From Paraplanobispora siamensis (GTDB lineage Bacteria; Actinomycetota; Actinomycetes; Streptosporangiales; Streptosporangiaceae), in the NCBI RefSeq assembly GCF_016863175.1, contig NZ_BOOJ01000024.1:1-64000 (forward strand): a DNA stretch of 64,000 nucleotides, given 5' to 3'. The position numbers and the translations under genes are program-made. Shown here one piece after another: positions 1 to 7,768 of this stretch. Under the pieces are notes generated by a model. That model did no database searches. It was not told the DNA's origin and saw nothing but the letters and a program-made list of their open reading frames with translations. How positions within the stretch are numbered: position 1 is the stretch's first letter; each line of letters starts with the position of its first letter.

Positions 1-12
1 CCGGGTGCTCCG

Positions 13-198
13 GTGTCCTGGTGTTCGGGTGTCCTCGCATCTGAGTGGTCGGGTGTTCTGGTGTTGGGGCGTCCTCATGTCCGAGTGGTCGGATGCCCCG
101 GTGTCGTGGGTGGGCTCGGCATCGTCGGCGCAGCCTGGGTGGGCAGCACCCGCCCTGCCGCGGACCCGCCTCACGGGTGGGCAGCACCCGCCCTGCCG
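13..198. repeat. GC-rich imperfect tandem repeats at the window edge
   Basis: Bases 13-52 and 53-92 are imperfect copies of one 40-bp unit. Bases 137-160 and 175-198 are an exact 24-base duplication, 38 bp apart, that includes GGGTGGGCAGCACCCGCC. I see no convincing gene in 1-262. The open frames there have repetitive Arg/Gly/Pro composition and no family signature. Confidence 0.7.
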
Positions 199-262
199 GC
201 GGGCGCATCCCGCAGCCGGGTCTGCGCGGCGCGCACCGGCGCACCCCCTGCCGCTTCGGGAC

Positions 263-976
263 TCACCCGGCTGACGGCTCTGGGAGATTCAGGGGGTCCG
301 GGAGGTTCGGTGTGTCCCCGGGATCCGGGATGCGGCGCCAGGCGGTGTCGGTGACGATCAGGTGGTCGAGGAAGCGCAGGCCCACGGTCTCGGCGGCTCG
401 GCGCAGACGGGCGGTGACGTCGAGGTCGGCGGGGCTGGGGTCGAGGCGGCCGCTGGGGTGGTTGTGGGCCAGGCCGAAGGAGGCGCCGCCGGAGGTGAGG
501 ACGGTCGTGACGATCTCGCGGACGGGGGCGAGGGCGTGGTCGCTGCCGCCCTCGCTGACGATCACCCGCCGGATCACGGAGCCGCCGGGGTCGCAGACCA
601 CGGCGACCACGCGCTCGTGGCCGAGGCAGCGCAGCAGGGGAGAGGCGACCGCGGCCAGGTCGCCCGAGCAGGTGACGCGGTGGCGCTCCGGCTCCTTCTG
701 CGCCTGCCGTACGAGATGGAAGGCGGCGACGACCCGGGCCGCCTTGGCCGGGCCGACGCCCGGGACCGTCATCAGGCGGTGGGCGTCGGAGCGGGCCAGC
801 CCGCGCAGGTCGCCGCAGTGGGCGATCAGGCGGGAGGCGAGCTCGATCGCGTTGGCGCCCCGGCTGCCCGAGCCGAGCAGTAACGCCAGGAGCTCGCGGT
901 CGGCCAGGGCCGCCGCCCCGGTCGACAGGAGCCGCTCGCGCGGCTGGTCGCTCGGGGGCATGTCCTTGACGCGCAA
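263..976 (-). CDS. radC: RadC family protein (JAB/MPN domain)
   Basis: A 237-residue protein of usual RadC length. The N-terminal part (about residues 10-85) has the RadC UPF0758 pattern with a helix-hairpin-helix (VPGVGPAKAARV). The C-terminal part is a JAMM-type metallo-isopeptidase-like domain with the motif AHNHPSG followed by a downstream Asp, the expected zinc ligands. I chose the TTG start at 976 because GGAGG lies six bases upstream and the resulting MRVKDMP... matches the conserved RadC N-terminus; an ATG at 961 would remove it. RadC proteins were once called DNA repair proteins, but their real function is unsettled. The gene is alone and reads away from the GntR gene. Confidence 0.9.
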   Translation of the reverse strand: MRVKDMPPSDQPRERLLSTGAAALADRELLALLLGSGSRGANAIELASRLIAHCGDLRGLARSDAHRLMTVPGVGPAKAARVVAAFHLVRQAQKEPERHRVTCSGDLAAVASPLLRCLGHERVVAVVCDPGGSVIRRVIVSEGGSDHALAPVREIVTTVLTSGGASFGLAHNHPSGRLDPSPADLDVTARLRRAAETVGLRFLDHLIVTDTAWRRIPDPGDTPNLPDPLNLPEPSAG

Positions 977-1151
977 TCGGCACCTCCGGCGTGGGAAACC
1001 GTCCCCGTTCTACCAGCGGGTGCCGACATTCCGTGCCGGCGTGATCACCGTGGGTCCGCGCGGACGCGCCGGTCCGGCTCAGGTGATCCTGCCCGGGGAT
1101 GCGGGGCCGGGCAGGTCCTCAGGAGCGCGGGGGAGGCCTCAGGAGCGCAGA

Positions 1152-1205
1152 GGGCGCCGAGGACGCAGGGGGCGCCGAGGACGCAGGAGCGCCAGGGACG
1201 CGGAG
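1152..1205. repeat. 18-bp GC-rich tandem repeat between radC and the GntR gene
   Basis: GGGCGCCGAGGACGCA starts at 1152 and again at 1170, with a degenerate third copy after it (18-bp period). It lies just downstream of the GntR gene and outside any credible coding sequence. The rest of 977-1231 shows no other structure. Confidence 0.6.
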
Positions 1206-1231
1206 GGCGCCTCGGTCGTGCGGGGAGCGCC

Positions 1232-1966
1232 TCAGGGGTGTAAAGAGTGGGAGTAGACCAGCCGGAAGCGGTCGCCGGGGATGACGATGTCGCTGGTCTC
1301 GACGGGCCGGTCGCCGGCCCAGTGGGTGCGTTCGACGTGCAGGACGTGCACGCCGGCGGGGAGGGCGAGCGCGTCGCTCTCGGAGGGCTGGGGCACGCGC
1401 GTGTAGACCTCCTCGACGACCTCGGTGATCTTCATGCCGGCCGACGAGATGCGGTTGATCAGGGCCCGCTGGGTCTCGTCCGACACGGGCTCGCCGAGCC
1501 CGGCGGGTTCGTAGGAGGTCGCCAGCTGGACGGGTTTGCCGTCGCCGCGGAACACGTAGCGGATGCGGGTGACGGGGGCCGACTCCTTCAGGCGCAGGCG
1601 CTGGGCGATGTCGGGGGTGGCCTCGGCGGGTTCGGCGCGCCAGTCCCAGGTGGTACGGGCGCCCTGCGACGGCAGGTCGGCCCCGAAGGGGACGCGGTTG
1701 TCGTGGAACCGCCATCGGTACAGCGGCAGGAGCACGGGTCTGGCCCGGACGTAGTGACCGGAGCCGACGCGGCCGACGATGAGGCCTTCGGCGGCGAGCA
1801 CGCGTAACGCGTGGCGTGCCGCGGTTTCACCGACGCCGTATTTACGGGTGAGCTGGGCTCGCGAGGGGATCGGGGCGCCGGGGGGCAGTGATCCGTCGAC
1901 GATCTGGCGGCGGATGTCTGCGACGACGCGCAGGTAGACCGGATCGGAACTTGCCACGTGATCCAT
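1232..1966 (-). CDS. GntR-family regulator, HutC/UTRA type
   Basis: A 244-residue transcription factor. Residues about 8-75 form a GntR winged helix (RRQIVDGSLPPGAPIPSR, then an RKYGVG..TARHALRVL recognition helix). Residues about 90-240 form a UTRA effector domain, ending with the typical SDIVIPGDRFRLVYSHSL. UTRA regulators usually bind small sugars, amino acids or their phosphates. The effector here cannot be inferred. The gene diverges from dapA across a 400-base, relatively AT-rich intergenic region that contains a TTGGAGCTCCAA palindrome, a plausible autoregulatory site. It does not look co-transcribed with radC. Confidence 0.88.
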   Translation of the reverse strand: MDHVASSDPVYLRVVADIRRQIVDGSLPPGAPIPSRAQLTRKYGVGETAARHALRVLAAEGLIVGRVGSGHYVRARPVLLPLYRWRFHDNRVPFGADLPSQGARTTWDWRAEPAEATPDIAQRLRLKESAPVTRIRYVFRGDGKPVQLATSYEPAGLGEPVSDETQRALINRISSAGMKITEVVEEVYTRVPQPSESDALALPAGVHVLHVERTHWAGDRPVETSDIVIPGDRFRLVYSHSLHP

Positions 1967-2033
1967 CCCAAGGTTCTTGGACGATGCCCCATCCTGGCGT
2001 ATTCGGCGGAAAACTCAGGGTAATGGCGGTAAT

Positions 2034-2045
2034 TTGGAGCTCCAA
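2034..2045. promoter_or_regulatory. 12-bp palindrome, candidate GntR operator
   Basis: TTGGAGCTCCAA is a perfect dyad about 70 bases upstream of the GntR start. It is a candidate autoregulatory site by position only; it is not the DasR-type TGGTCTAGACCA sequence. Confidence 0.4.
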
Positions 2046-2224
2046 CTTTAGGCCCTTCCACAGGCCTTCTCTCGGAAGGGAAAAATCTCTCGGAGATCGT
2101 GTAACGCCTCCGTGGGCGTCCCCGATTGAACGGTAGAGGTCGTCGATGTGTGTACCCCCGAGCACATATCGGCGGCCTCTTTCGCGTGCGCGGAGGAAGT
2201 TCTGGGGCTTTGATCGGGAAATGT

Positions 2225-2246
2225 CCCATAAAAGTAGAGTTATGGG
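2225..2246. promoter_or_regulatory. Inverted repeat CCCATAA-N8-TTATGGG upstream of dapA
   Basis: Two perfect 7-base arms are separated by eight bases, in an AT-rich stretch about 130 bp before dapA. The geometry suits a dimeric repressor. The regulator is unknown. Confidence 0.4.
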
Positions 2247-2360
2247 TTATTAGTGCTTCTTTGGGATTATTGACCGTTCGGTGGGCCCGTACACGGCCGT
2301 GAGCACCCCGCCGGGCGGGCGGAGCGGGGTGGCGGCGTCCACCGTTCCGCCGGATCCGGG

Positions 2361-2366
2361 TACCGT
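2361..2366 (+). promoter_or_regulatory. -10 box for leaderless dapA
   Basis: TACCGT (TAnnnT) ends seven bases before the ATG at 2374, so transcription would start at or next to the start codon. No ribosome binding site precedes that ATG. Confidence 0.5.
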
Positions 2367-2373
2367 TCCGTCT

Positions 2374-3300
2374 ATGGCAGCACCAATGACGACCTCCGAC
2401 GCCCCCTTCGGCCGCATGCTGACCGCCATGGTGACCCCGTTCACCGATGACGGCGCGGTCGACTACGAGGCGGTGCAGCGCCTGGCGACCTACCTGGTGG
2501 ACGAGCAGAGCAACGACGGCCTCGTGGTGAGCGGCACGACGGGCGAGTCCCCGACCACCACCGACGAGGAGAAGGAGCGCCTTCTGCGCGCCGTCCTGGA
2601 AGCGGTCGGCGACCGCGCCGTCGTGGTGGCCGGAGCGGGAAGCAACGACACCCACCACAGCATCGAGCTGGCCCGCGCCGCCGAGCGCGCCGGGGCCCAC
2701 GGCCTGCTGGTGGTCACGCCGTACTACAACAAGCCCCCGCAGGAGGGGCTCTACCGGCACTTCACCGCCGTGGCCGACGCCACGGGGCTGCCGGTCATGC
2801 TCTACGACATCCCCGGCCGCAGCGGCGTGCCGATCCAGAGTGAGACCCTCATCCGGCTGGCGCAGCACGAGCGCATCGTCGCGGTGAAGGACGCCAAGGC
2901 CGACCTCTTCGCGGGGTCGCAGGTGATGGCGGCCACCGACCTGATCTTCTACTCGGGCGACGACACCCTGAACCTGCCCTGGCTCTCGGTCGGCGCCGCC
3001 GGATGCGTGAGCGTCGTGGGCCACGTCGTGGGCGCCGAGATCGCCACCATGATGGAGCTGTACCGCTCCGGCGACGTCGCCGGAGCGCTGGCCGTCCACC
3101 GCCGCCTGCTCCCGGTCGTCACCGGGATCATGATGCAGGCCGGGGGAGCGATCATGGCCAAGGCGGCGCTGGCGCTGGTGGGCCGGCCGGTGGGGCCCGC
3201 GCGGCTGCCGCTGGTGGAGGCCACCGAACAGCAGATCGCGCGACTGCGCGAGGACCTCGTCGCGGGCGGCGTGAAGCTGTCCGACGGGGTCGTGGCATGA
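2374..3300 (+). CDS. dapA: 4-hydroxy-tetrahydrodipicolinate synthase (DapA)
   Basis: Condenses pyruvate with aspartate semialdehyde in the diaminopimelate/lysine pathway in the cytoplasm. The 308-residue protein has all DHDPS hallmarks: GTTGE near the N-terminus, YYNKP at about residue 117, the catalytic Tyr144 in LYDIP, and the Schiff-base Lys172 in VAVKD, with the family's Tyr-to-Lys spacing of 28. I preferred the ATG at 2374 over an in-frame ATG at 2281 because a -10 hexamer sits seven bases upstream and DHDPS N-termini align there. An ATG at 2386 is also possible. The gene is followed by rnj, the conserved actinobacterial order, with a 166-base gap. Confidence 0.95.
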   Translation: MAAPMTTSDAPFGRMLTAMVTPFTDDGAVDYEAVQRLATYLVDEQSNDGLVVSGTTGESPTTTDEEKERLLRAVLEAVGDRAVVVAGAGSNDTHHSIELARAAERAGAHGLLVVTPYYNKPPQEGLYRHFTAVADATGLPVMLYDIPGRSGVPIQSETLIRLAQHERIVAVKDAKADLFAGSQVMAATDLIFYSGDDTLNLPWLSVGAAGCVSVVGHVVGAEIATMMELYRSGDVAGALAVHRRLLPVVTGIMMQAGGAIMAKAALALVGRPVGPARLPLVEATEQQIARLREDLVAGGVKLSDGVVA

Positions 3301-3423
3301 AACGGAACGTCGCGGCCGCAGAGAGCCGCTGGAGGGAGGAACGACGGTTTGAACGACCGACGCAGGGACCCGATGGAGTCCGGAGTGCTCGGCGAGGGGG
3401 CAGTCCGGTCGTCCGGGAGGTTC

Positions 3424-3451
3424 GTTCGTACATGTGAGTTCGTACATGTGA
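3424..3451 (+). repeat. Exact 14-bp tandem duplication before rnj
   Basis: GTTCGTACATGTGA occurs twice back to back, ending 15 bases before the rnj ATG and immediately upstream of its GAGAGAGG ribosome binding site. It may be an operator or a chance duplication in the mRNA leader. Confidence 0.6.
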
Positions 3452-3466
3452 GAGAGGTGTGACCGG

Positions 3467-5152
3467 ATGAGTCACCCCCATCCCGAACTCGGCCCGCCTC
3501 CTCCGCTTCCCGAGGGCGCGCTGCGCATCGTGGCGCTGGGCGGGCTCGGGGAGATCGGCCGCAACATGGCGGTGTTCGAGTTCGACGGCCGCCTGCTGAT
3601 CGTCGACTGCGGAGTGCTGTTCCCCGAACCGGAGCAGCCCGGAGTCGACCTGATCCTGCCCGACTTCGACTACATCCGCGACCGCCTGGACGACGTCGAG
3701 GCCGTGGTGCTGACGCACGCCCACGAGGACCACATCGGCGCGGTGCCGTACCTCCTGCGCGAACGCCGGGACATCCCGGTCGTCGGCTCCAGGCTCACCC
3801 TGGCGCTGATCGAGGCCAAGCTGACCGAGCACCGCATCCAGCCGGTCAAGGTCGAGGTCGCCGAGGAGCAGCGGCACCGGTTCGGGCCGTTCGGCTGCGA
3901 GTTCTTCGCGGTCAACCACTCGATCCCGGACGCGCTGGCGGTCGCGATCAGGACGCCCGCGGGCATCGTCCTGCACACCGGCGACTTCCGGATGGACCAG
4001 CTGCCCAGCGACGGGCGCCTGACCGACCTGGGCGGGTTCGCCAGGCTCGGCCGCGAGGGCGTCGACCTGCTGATGTCCGACTCCACCAACGCCGAGGTGC
4101 CGGGCTTCGTCACCAGCGAGCGGGAGATCGCGCCGGTCATCGACGAGGTGGTCCGCACCGCGACCAAGCGCGTGATCGTGGCCAGCTTCGCCTCCCACAT
4201 CCACCGCGTCCAGCAGGTCATGGACTCCGCGGAGAGGCACGGCCGCAAGGTCGCGCTGATCGGCCGTTCCATGGTCCGCAACATGGGTGTGGCGCGCGAC
4301 CTGGGCTACCTGAAGGTGCCGCCGGGCCTGATCGTCGACTCCAAGGAGATCGAGGGCTGGCCGCCGGAGGACGTGGTGCTGATCTGCACCGGTTCCCAGG
4401 GCGAGCCGATGGCCGCGCTGTCGCGCATGGCCAACCGCGACCACCCGATCCGCATCGCCGAGGGCGACACCGTGCTGCTGGCCTCCTCTCTGGTGCCCGG
4501 CAACGAGACGGCCGTCACGAAGGTGATCAACGGGCTGACCCGCTGGGGCGCCCGCGTCGTGCACAAGGGCAACGCCAAGGTGCACGTGTCCGGGCACGCG
4601 GCCGCGGGTGAGCTGCTGTACGTGCTCAACCTGACCCGGCCGTCCAACTTCATGCCGGTGCACGGCGAGTGGCGGCACCTGCGGGCGCACGCCAAGCTGG
4701 CCGCGCTGACCGGCGTGCCCGACGACCACATCGTGATCGCCGAGGACGGCGTGGTGGTCGACCTCATCGACGGCCGCGCGCGGATCTCGGGCGCCGTCCA
4801 GGCCGGCTACGTCTACGTGGACGGCACCTCCGTCGGCGACGTGACCGACTTCGCGCTGAAGGACCGCAGGATCCTGGGCGAGGAGGGATTCATCTCGATC
4901 GTCGTCGTGGTCGACTCGAACACCGGCAAGCTGACGGCCGGGCCCGAGATCCACGCCCGCGGCTCGGGCATCGACCCCGACCGCTTCGACGAGGTCATCC
5001 CCCAGGTCGAGAGGGCCCTGGAGGACAACGCCGCCGACGGGGTGGTCGACATCCAGCAGATCCGCCGCGTGGTCCGCAGGACCGTGGGCCGCTGGGTGAG
5101 CGACACCTACCGCCGCCGCCCGATGATCATCCCGGTGGTCGTCGAGGTCTGA
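3467..5152 (+). CDS. rnj: Ribonuclease J
   Basis: A 561-residue metallo-beta-lactamase/beta-CASP ribonuclease (5'-3' exo- and endonuclease) for mRNA turnover and rRNA maturation. The metal-binding motif HAHEDHIGA is at residues 84-92. Further motifs are HTGDFRMD, the beta-CASP region (SFASHIHRVQQ), and SGHAAAGEL followed by FMPVHGEWRH. The C-terminal RNase J domain is complete, so length is normal. It lies downstream of dapA as in mycobacteria and Streptomyces. A strong hairpin follows the stop. Confidence 0.96.
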   Translation: MSHPHPELGPPPPLPEGALRIVALGGLGEIGRNMAVFEFDGRLLIVDCGVLFPEPEQPGVDLILPDFDYIRDRLDDVEAVVLTHAHEDHIGAVPYLLRERRDIPVVGSRLTLALIEAKLTEHRIQPVKVEVAEEQRHRFGPFGCEFFAVNHSIPDALAVAIRTPAGIVLHTGDFRMDQLPSDGRLTDLGGFARLGREGVDLLMSDSTNAEVPGFVTSEREIAPVIDEVVRTATKRVIVASFASHIHRVQQVMDSAERHGRKVALIGRSMVRNMGVARDLGYLKVPPGLIVDSKEIEGWPPEDVVLICTGSQGEPMAALSRMANRDHPIRIAEGDTVLLASSLVPGNETAVTKVINGLTRWGARVVHKGNAKVHVSGHAAAGELLYVLNLTRPSNFMPVHGEWRHLRAHAKLAALTGVPDDHIVIAEDGVVVDLIDGRARISGAVQAGYVYVDGTSVGDVTDFALKDRRILGEEGFISIVVVVDSNTGKLTAGPEIHARGSGIDPDRFDEVIPQVERALEDNAADGVVDIQQIRRVVRRTVGRWVSDTYRRRPMIIPVVVEV

Positions 5153-5213
5153 GCCGCCCGCCCGTACGGCGACGCGGACCGGGGTGCTCCCGCCCGCGCA
5201 CCCTGTCGTCTCC

Positions 5214-5252
5214 GACACCGCCTCCCGGCCTGATGCGCCGGGAGGCGGTGTC
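5214..5252 (+). terminator. Strong hairpin after rnj
   Basis: A perfect 16-bp stem (5214-5229 with 5237-5252) and a 7-base loop lie about 60 bases after the rnj stop. There is only a weak T-rich tail, usual for actinobacterial terminators. It separates rnj from the uronate module. Confidence 0.8.
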
Positions 5253-5268
5253 GTTGTATGCTCCTATC

Positions 5269-5305
5269 GTTTCATGTAGCAATTTTTCATTCTGTGTAAT
5301 GAAAC
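5269..5305 (+). promoter_or_regulatory. Operator of the uronate regulon before kduI
   Basis: GTTTCATGTAG starts at 5269. CATGTA (5273-5278) recurs as TGTGTA (5293-5298) exactly 20 bp on. The outer ends also form an inverted repeat, GTTTCAT...ATGAAAC (5269-5275/5299-5305). The same GTTTCATGTA sequence occurs before kdgK and before the symporter gene, which marks it as the site of a shared regulator, most simply the IclR protein encoded at 6930. Confidence 0.7.
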
Positions 5306-5353
5306 AAACTCAGTGAAGACAGAGTCGGAACACGAGCGGGACGTGGAGGGGCG

Positions 5354-6157
5354 ATGGAGGTACGGCACGCCACGGCGCCGGATCAGATCCCGGGGGCGAC
5401 GACCGACTGGTTGCGCGCCCGGTTCCTGGTGGAGGACCTGTTCGCCCCCGGTGAGGTGCGGCTGGTCTACTCGCACGAGGACCGGATGGCGGTGGGCGGG
5501 GCGGTGGGGCCGGCGCGCCTGCCCAACCCCGATCCGCTGCGCGCGGAGCACTTCCTGGAGCGGCGCGAGCTGGGCGTGGTCAACGTGGGCGGGCCCGGCG
5601 TGGTGACGGTGGACGGCACGCCGTACGAGCTGGGGGGCAAGGAGTGTCTCTACGTCGGCCGCGGGGCCCGCGAGGTGACCTTCGACGAGGGCGCGTTCTA
5701 TCTCGTCTCCACCCCGGCGCACACCGAGCACCCGACGGCCAAGAGCACGCTGGAGGACGCCGAGCCCGTACGGCTGGGCGGCGCGGAGGGCTCCAACGAC
5801 CGCACGATCTACAAGCACATCCACGCCAAGGGCGTCCAGAGCTGCCAGCTCGTGCTCGGCGTCACCGTGCTGGAGCCCGGCAGCATGTGGAACACCATGC
5901 CCTGCCACACCCACGAGCGCAGGACCGAGGTCTACTTCTACTTCGGCCTCCCCGAGGACCAGCGGGTGATCCACCTGATGGGACGCCCCGAGGAGACCCG
6001 CAACCTGGTGGTCGCCGACCGGCAGGCGGTGATATCGCCTCCCTGGTCGGTGCACTGCGGCTTCGGCACCCGCAGCTACTCCTTCGTGTGGGCGATGGGC
6101 GGGGAGAACCAGGCCTACGACGACATGGAGCAGGTCGCGATCGGGGAGCTGCGCTGA
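5354..6157 (+). CDS. kduI: 5-dehydro-4-deoxy-D-glucuronate isomerase (KduI)
   Basis: Converts 4-deoxy-L-threo-5-hexosulose uronate, released from pectin or other uronate polymers by lyases and unsaturated glucuronyl hydrolases, to 3-deoxy-D-glycero-2,5-hexodiulosonate. The 267-residue cupin-fold protein matches KduI along its whole length (family about 278). It has the metal-binding pattern HTH-x4-E (CHTHERRTEVYFYF) and a later His in PPWSVHCGFG. The gene is first in an operon preceded by the GTTTCATGTAG operator. Its TGA overlaps the kduD ATG by one base, indicating translational coupling. Confidence 0.95.
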   Translation: MEVRHATAPDQIPGATTDWLRARFLVEDLFAPGEVRLVYSHEDRMAVGGAVGPARLPNPDPLRAEHFLERRELGVVNVGGPGVVTVDGTPYELGGKECLYVGRGAREVTFDEGAFYLVSTPAHTEHPTAKSTLEDAEPVRLGGAEGSNDRTIYKHIHAKGVQSCQLVLGVTVLEPGSMWNTMPCHTHERRTEVYFYFGLPEDQRVIHLMGRPEETRNLVVADRQAVISPPWSVHCGFGTRSYSFVWAMGGENQAYDDMEQVAIGELR

Positions 6158-6912
6158 TGCCCGCACCGGGGGAGATGTTCTCGCTGGAGGGCAGGACGGC
6201 GCTCGTGACCGGGGCCCGCACGGGCATCGGCCGGGCGCTGGCCGTGGGCCTGGCCGAGGCCGGGGCCGACCTGGTGCTGCACGGGCGCGACGACGACCTC
6301 GACGAGGTCGAGGCCGAGGTCCGCAAGACCGGCCGTCAGGCCTCCCGGTGGGTCCTGGACCTGTCGCGGCCCGGCCGGATCCCCGAGGCGGCGGCCACGC
6401 TCGGCAGGATCGACGTGCTCGTCAACAACGCCGGGGTGATCCGCCGGGCACCCGCCGCCGAGCACTCCTACGCCGACTTCCGAGAGGTGCTCGACGTCGA
6501 CCTCGACGCGGTCTTCCTGCTCAGCAAGGCCGTAGGGGCGGGGATGCTGGCCCGGGGAACCGGGAAGATCATCACGATCGCGTCGATGCTCTCCTTCCAG
6601 GGCGGCCTGAACGTGCCCGGCTACACCGCGGCCAAGCACGCCGTGGCGGGGCTGACCAAGGCGCTGGCCGTCGAGTGGGCGGCCTCGGGGGTGCAGGTCA
6701 ACGCCATCGCCCCCGGCTACATCGCCACCGACAACACCGAGCGGCTGCGCGCCGACCCGGTCAGGGAGGCCGAGATCAGAGGGCGCATCCCCGCCGGCCG
6801 GTGGGGCGTGCCCGAGGACATCGTGGGCGCGGCGGTCTTCCTGGCCTCGGGCGCCTCCGACTATGTCAACGGGCACGTGCTGGCGGTCGACGGGGGATGG
6901 CTGGCCCGCTGA
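6157..6912 (+). CDS. kduD: 2-dehydro-3-deoxy-D-gluconate 5-dehydrogenase (KduD), SDR family
   Basis: Reduces the KduI product to 2-keto-3-deoxygluconate (KDG) with NAD(P)H. The 251-residue classical short-chain dehydrogenase has TGARTGIG at the Rossmann turn, NNAGV, a catalytic Ser in IASMLSF, and YTAAK as the YxxxK motif. The C-terminal VDGGW is typical. The start is the ATG at 6157, coupled to kduI; longer upstream frames are not the gene. Assignment as KduD rather than another SDR rests on sequence style and the kduI pairing. Confidence 0.92.
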   Translation: MPAPGEMFSLEGRTALVTGARTGIGRALAVGLAEAGADLVLHGRDDDLDEVEAEVRKTGRQASRWVLDLSRPGRIPEAAATLGRIDVLVNNAGVIRRAPAAEHSYADFREVLDVDLDAVFLLSKAVGAGMLARGTGKIITIASMLSFQGGLNVPGYTAAKHAVAGLTKALAVEWAASGVQVNAIAPGYIATDNTERLRADPVREAEIRGRIPAGRWGVPEDIVGAAVFLASGASDYVNGHVLAVDGGWLAR

Positions 6913-6916
6913 CCAC

Positions 6917-6922
6917 TAGGCT
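6917..6922 (+). promoter_or_regulatory. -10 box for leaderless IclR-family gene
   Basis: TAGGCT begins five bases after the kduD stop and is followed by seven bases and the GTG at 6930. The regulator therefore has its own promoter as well as read-through from kduID. Confidence 0.55.
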
Positions 6923-6929
6923 TTCGGGC

Positions 6930-7694
6930 GTGGTCAGGGAAGGCAGTTCCATCGACAAGGCGCTGGCGGTGCTGGAGGCTCTCGCCGAGCACCACCGCGT
7001 GACCGACATCGCCGCGGCGACGGGCGTGTCGAAGTCGACCGTCCACCGCATCCTGCAGTCGCTGGTGGACTGGGGGTTCGCGCGGGCGGACGGCAACGGG
7101 GGCTACGAGCCCGGCCCGCGCATCCTCACCCTGGCGGGCCGGGTGATGAACCGGTTCGACCCGGCGCGCCAGGCGTCCGGGGCGCTGGGCGCCCTGCACG
7201 AGAAGATCGGCTACACCACGCACTTCGCGATCCGCAGCGGTGACGAGGCGGTCTACGTCGACAAGCTGGAGGGGCGGCGGCCGTACCAGATGCCCTCGCG
7301 CGTCGGGATGAGCCTGCGCCTGCACTGCACCGCCATCGGCAAGGCGATCCTCGCCCAGCTGCCCGCCGAGGAGGTGCGCGCGATCTGCGCCCGCACCGGG
7401 CTGCCCGGGATGACCCCCAACACGATCACCACCGTCGACGGTCTCCTGACCCACCTGGCCGAGGTCCGCGCGCAGGGCTACGCCTTCGACGAGGAGGAGA
7501 ACCTGCCCGAGATCCTGTGCGTGGGAGCCCCGGTCTTCGACCACACGGGCCTCGTCCTGGGCGGGATCTCCGTCTCCGCGCTCAAGATGGACATGACCCC
7601 GCAGGAGCTGGAGCGCCTGGCCCCAGAGGTCGTGGCGGCCGCCCGCGAGGTCTCCGCCGCGCTCGGCGCGCCCCAGCCCGCGGCCGGCCGCTGA
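6930..7694 (+). CDS. IclR-family regulator, KdgR-like
   Basis: A 254-residue IclR protein. It has an N-terminal winged helix (DIAAATGVSKSTVHRILQSL) and a C-terminal GAF-like effector domain (CTAIGKAILAQLP ... GGISVSA). The start is a GTG preceded by a -10 box rather than a ribosome binding site. Its position between kduD and a KDG kinase gene mirrors enterobacterial KdgR, also an IclR protein, which responds to KDG. Three matching operator sites in the 5.3-10.6 kb module are its likely targets. That it is a repressor of this module is inference. Confidence 0.88.
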   Translation: MVREGSSIDKALAVLEALAEHHRVTDIAAATGVSKSTVHRILQSLVDWGFARADGNGGYEPGPRILTLAGRVMNRFDPARQASGALGALHEKIGYTTHFAIRSGDEAVYVDKLEGRRPYQMPSRVGMSLRLHCTAIGKAILAQLPAEEVRAICARTGLPGMTPNTITTVDGLLTHLAEVRAQGYAFDEEENLPEILCVGAPVFDHTGLVLGGISVSALKMDMTPQELERLAPEVVAAAREVSAALGAPQPAAGR

Positions 7695-7768
7695 CCGCCC
7701 GTGCCGGTCTTCCCGGACCCCTGACGAGCCTGTGACGAGTTTCTGCGGCCGCCGAGGGCGCGGGGTGA

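Larger units (their letters stand above)
1967..2373. other. Divergent intergenic region between GntR gene and dapA
   Basis: About 400 bases without a gene, clearly richer in A/T than its surroundings. It contains a perfect palindrome at 2034-2045, a 7-bp inverted repeat at 2053-2059/2074-2080 next to an A-run, ATCTC-TCG-GAGAT at 2085-2097, a second inverted repeat at 2225-2246, and a -10 box directly before dapA. No small ORF with a ribosome binding site stands out. Confidence 0.6.

Noticed and set aside
2281-2373. Longer dapA N-terminus from ATG 2281
   Set aside because: It adds 31 unconserved residues and would place the TACCGT -10 box inside the coding region.
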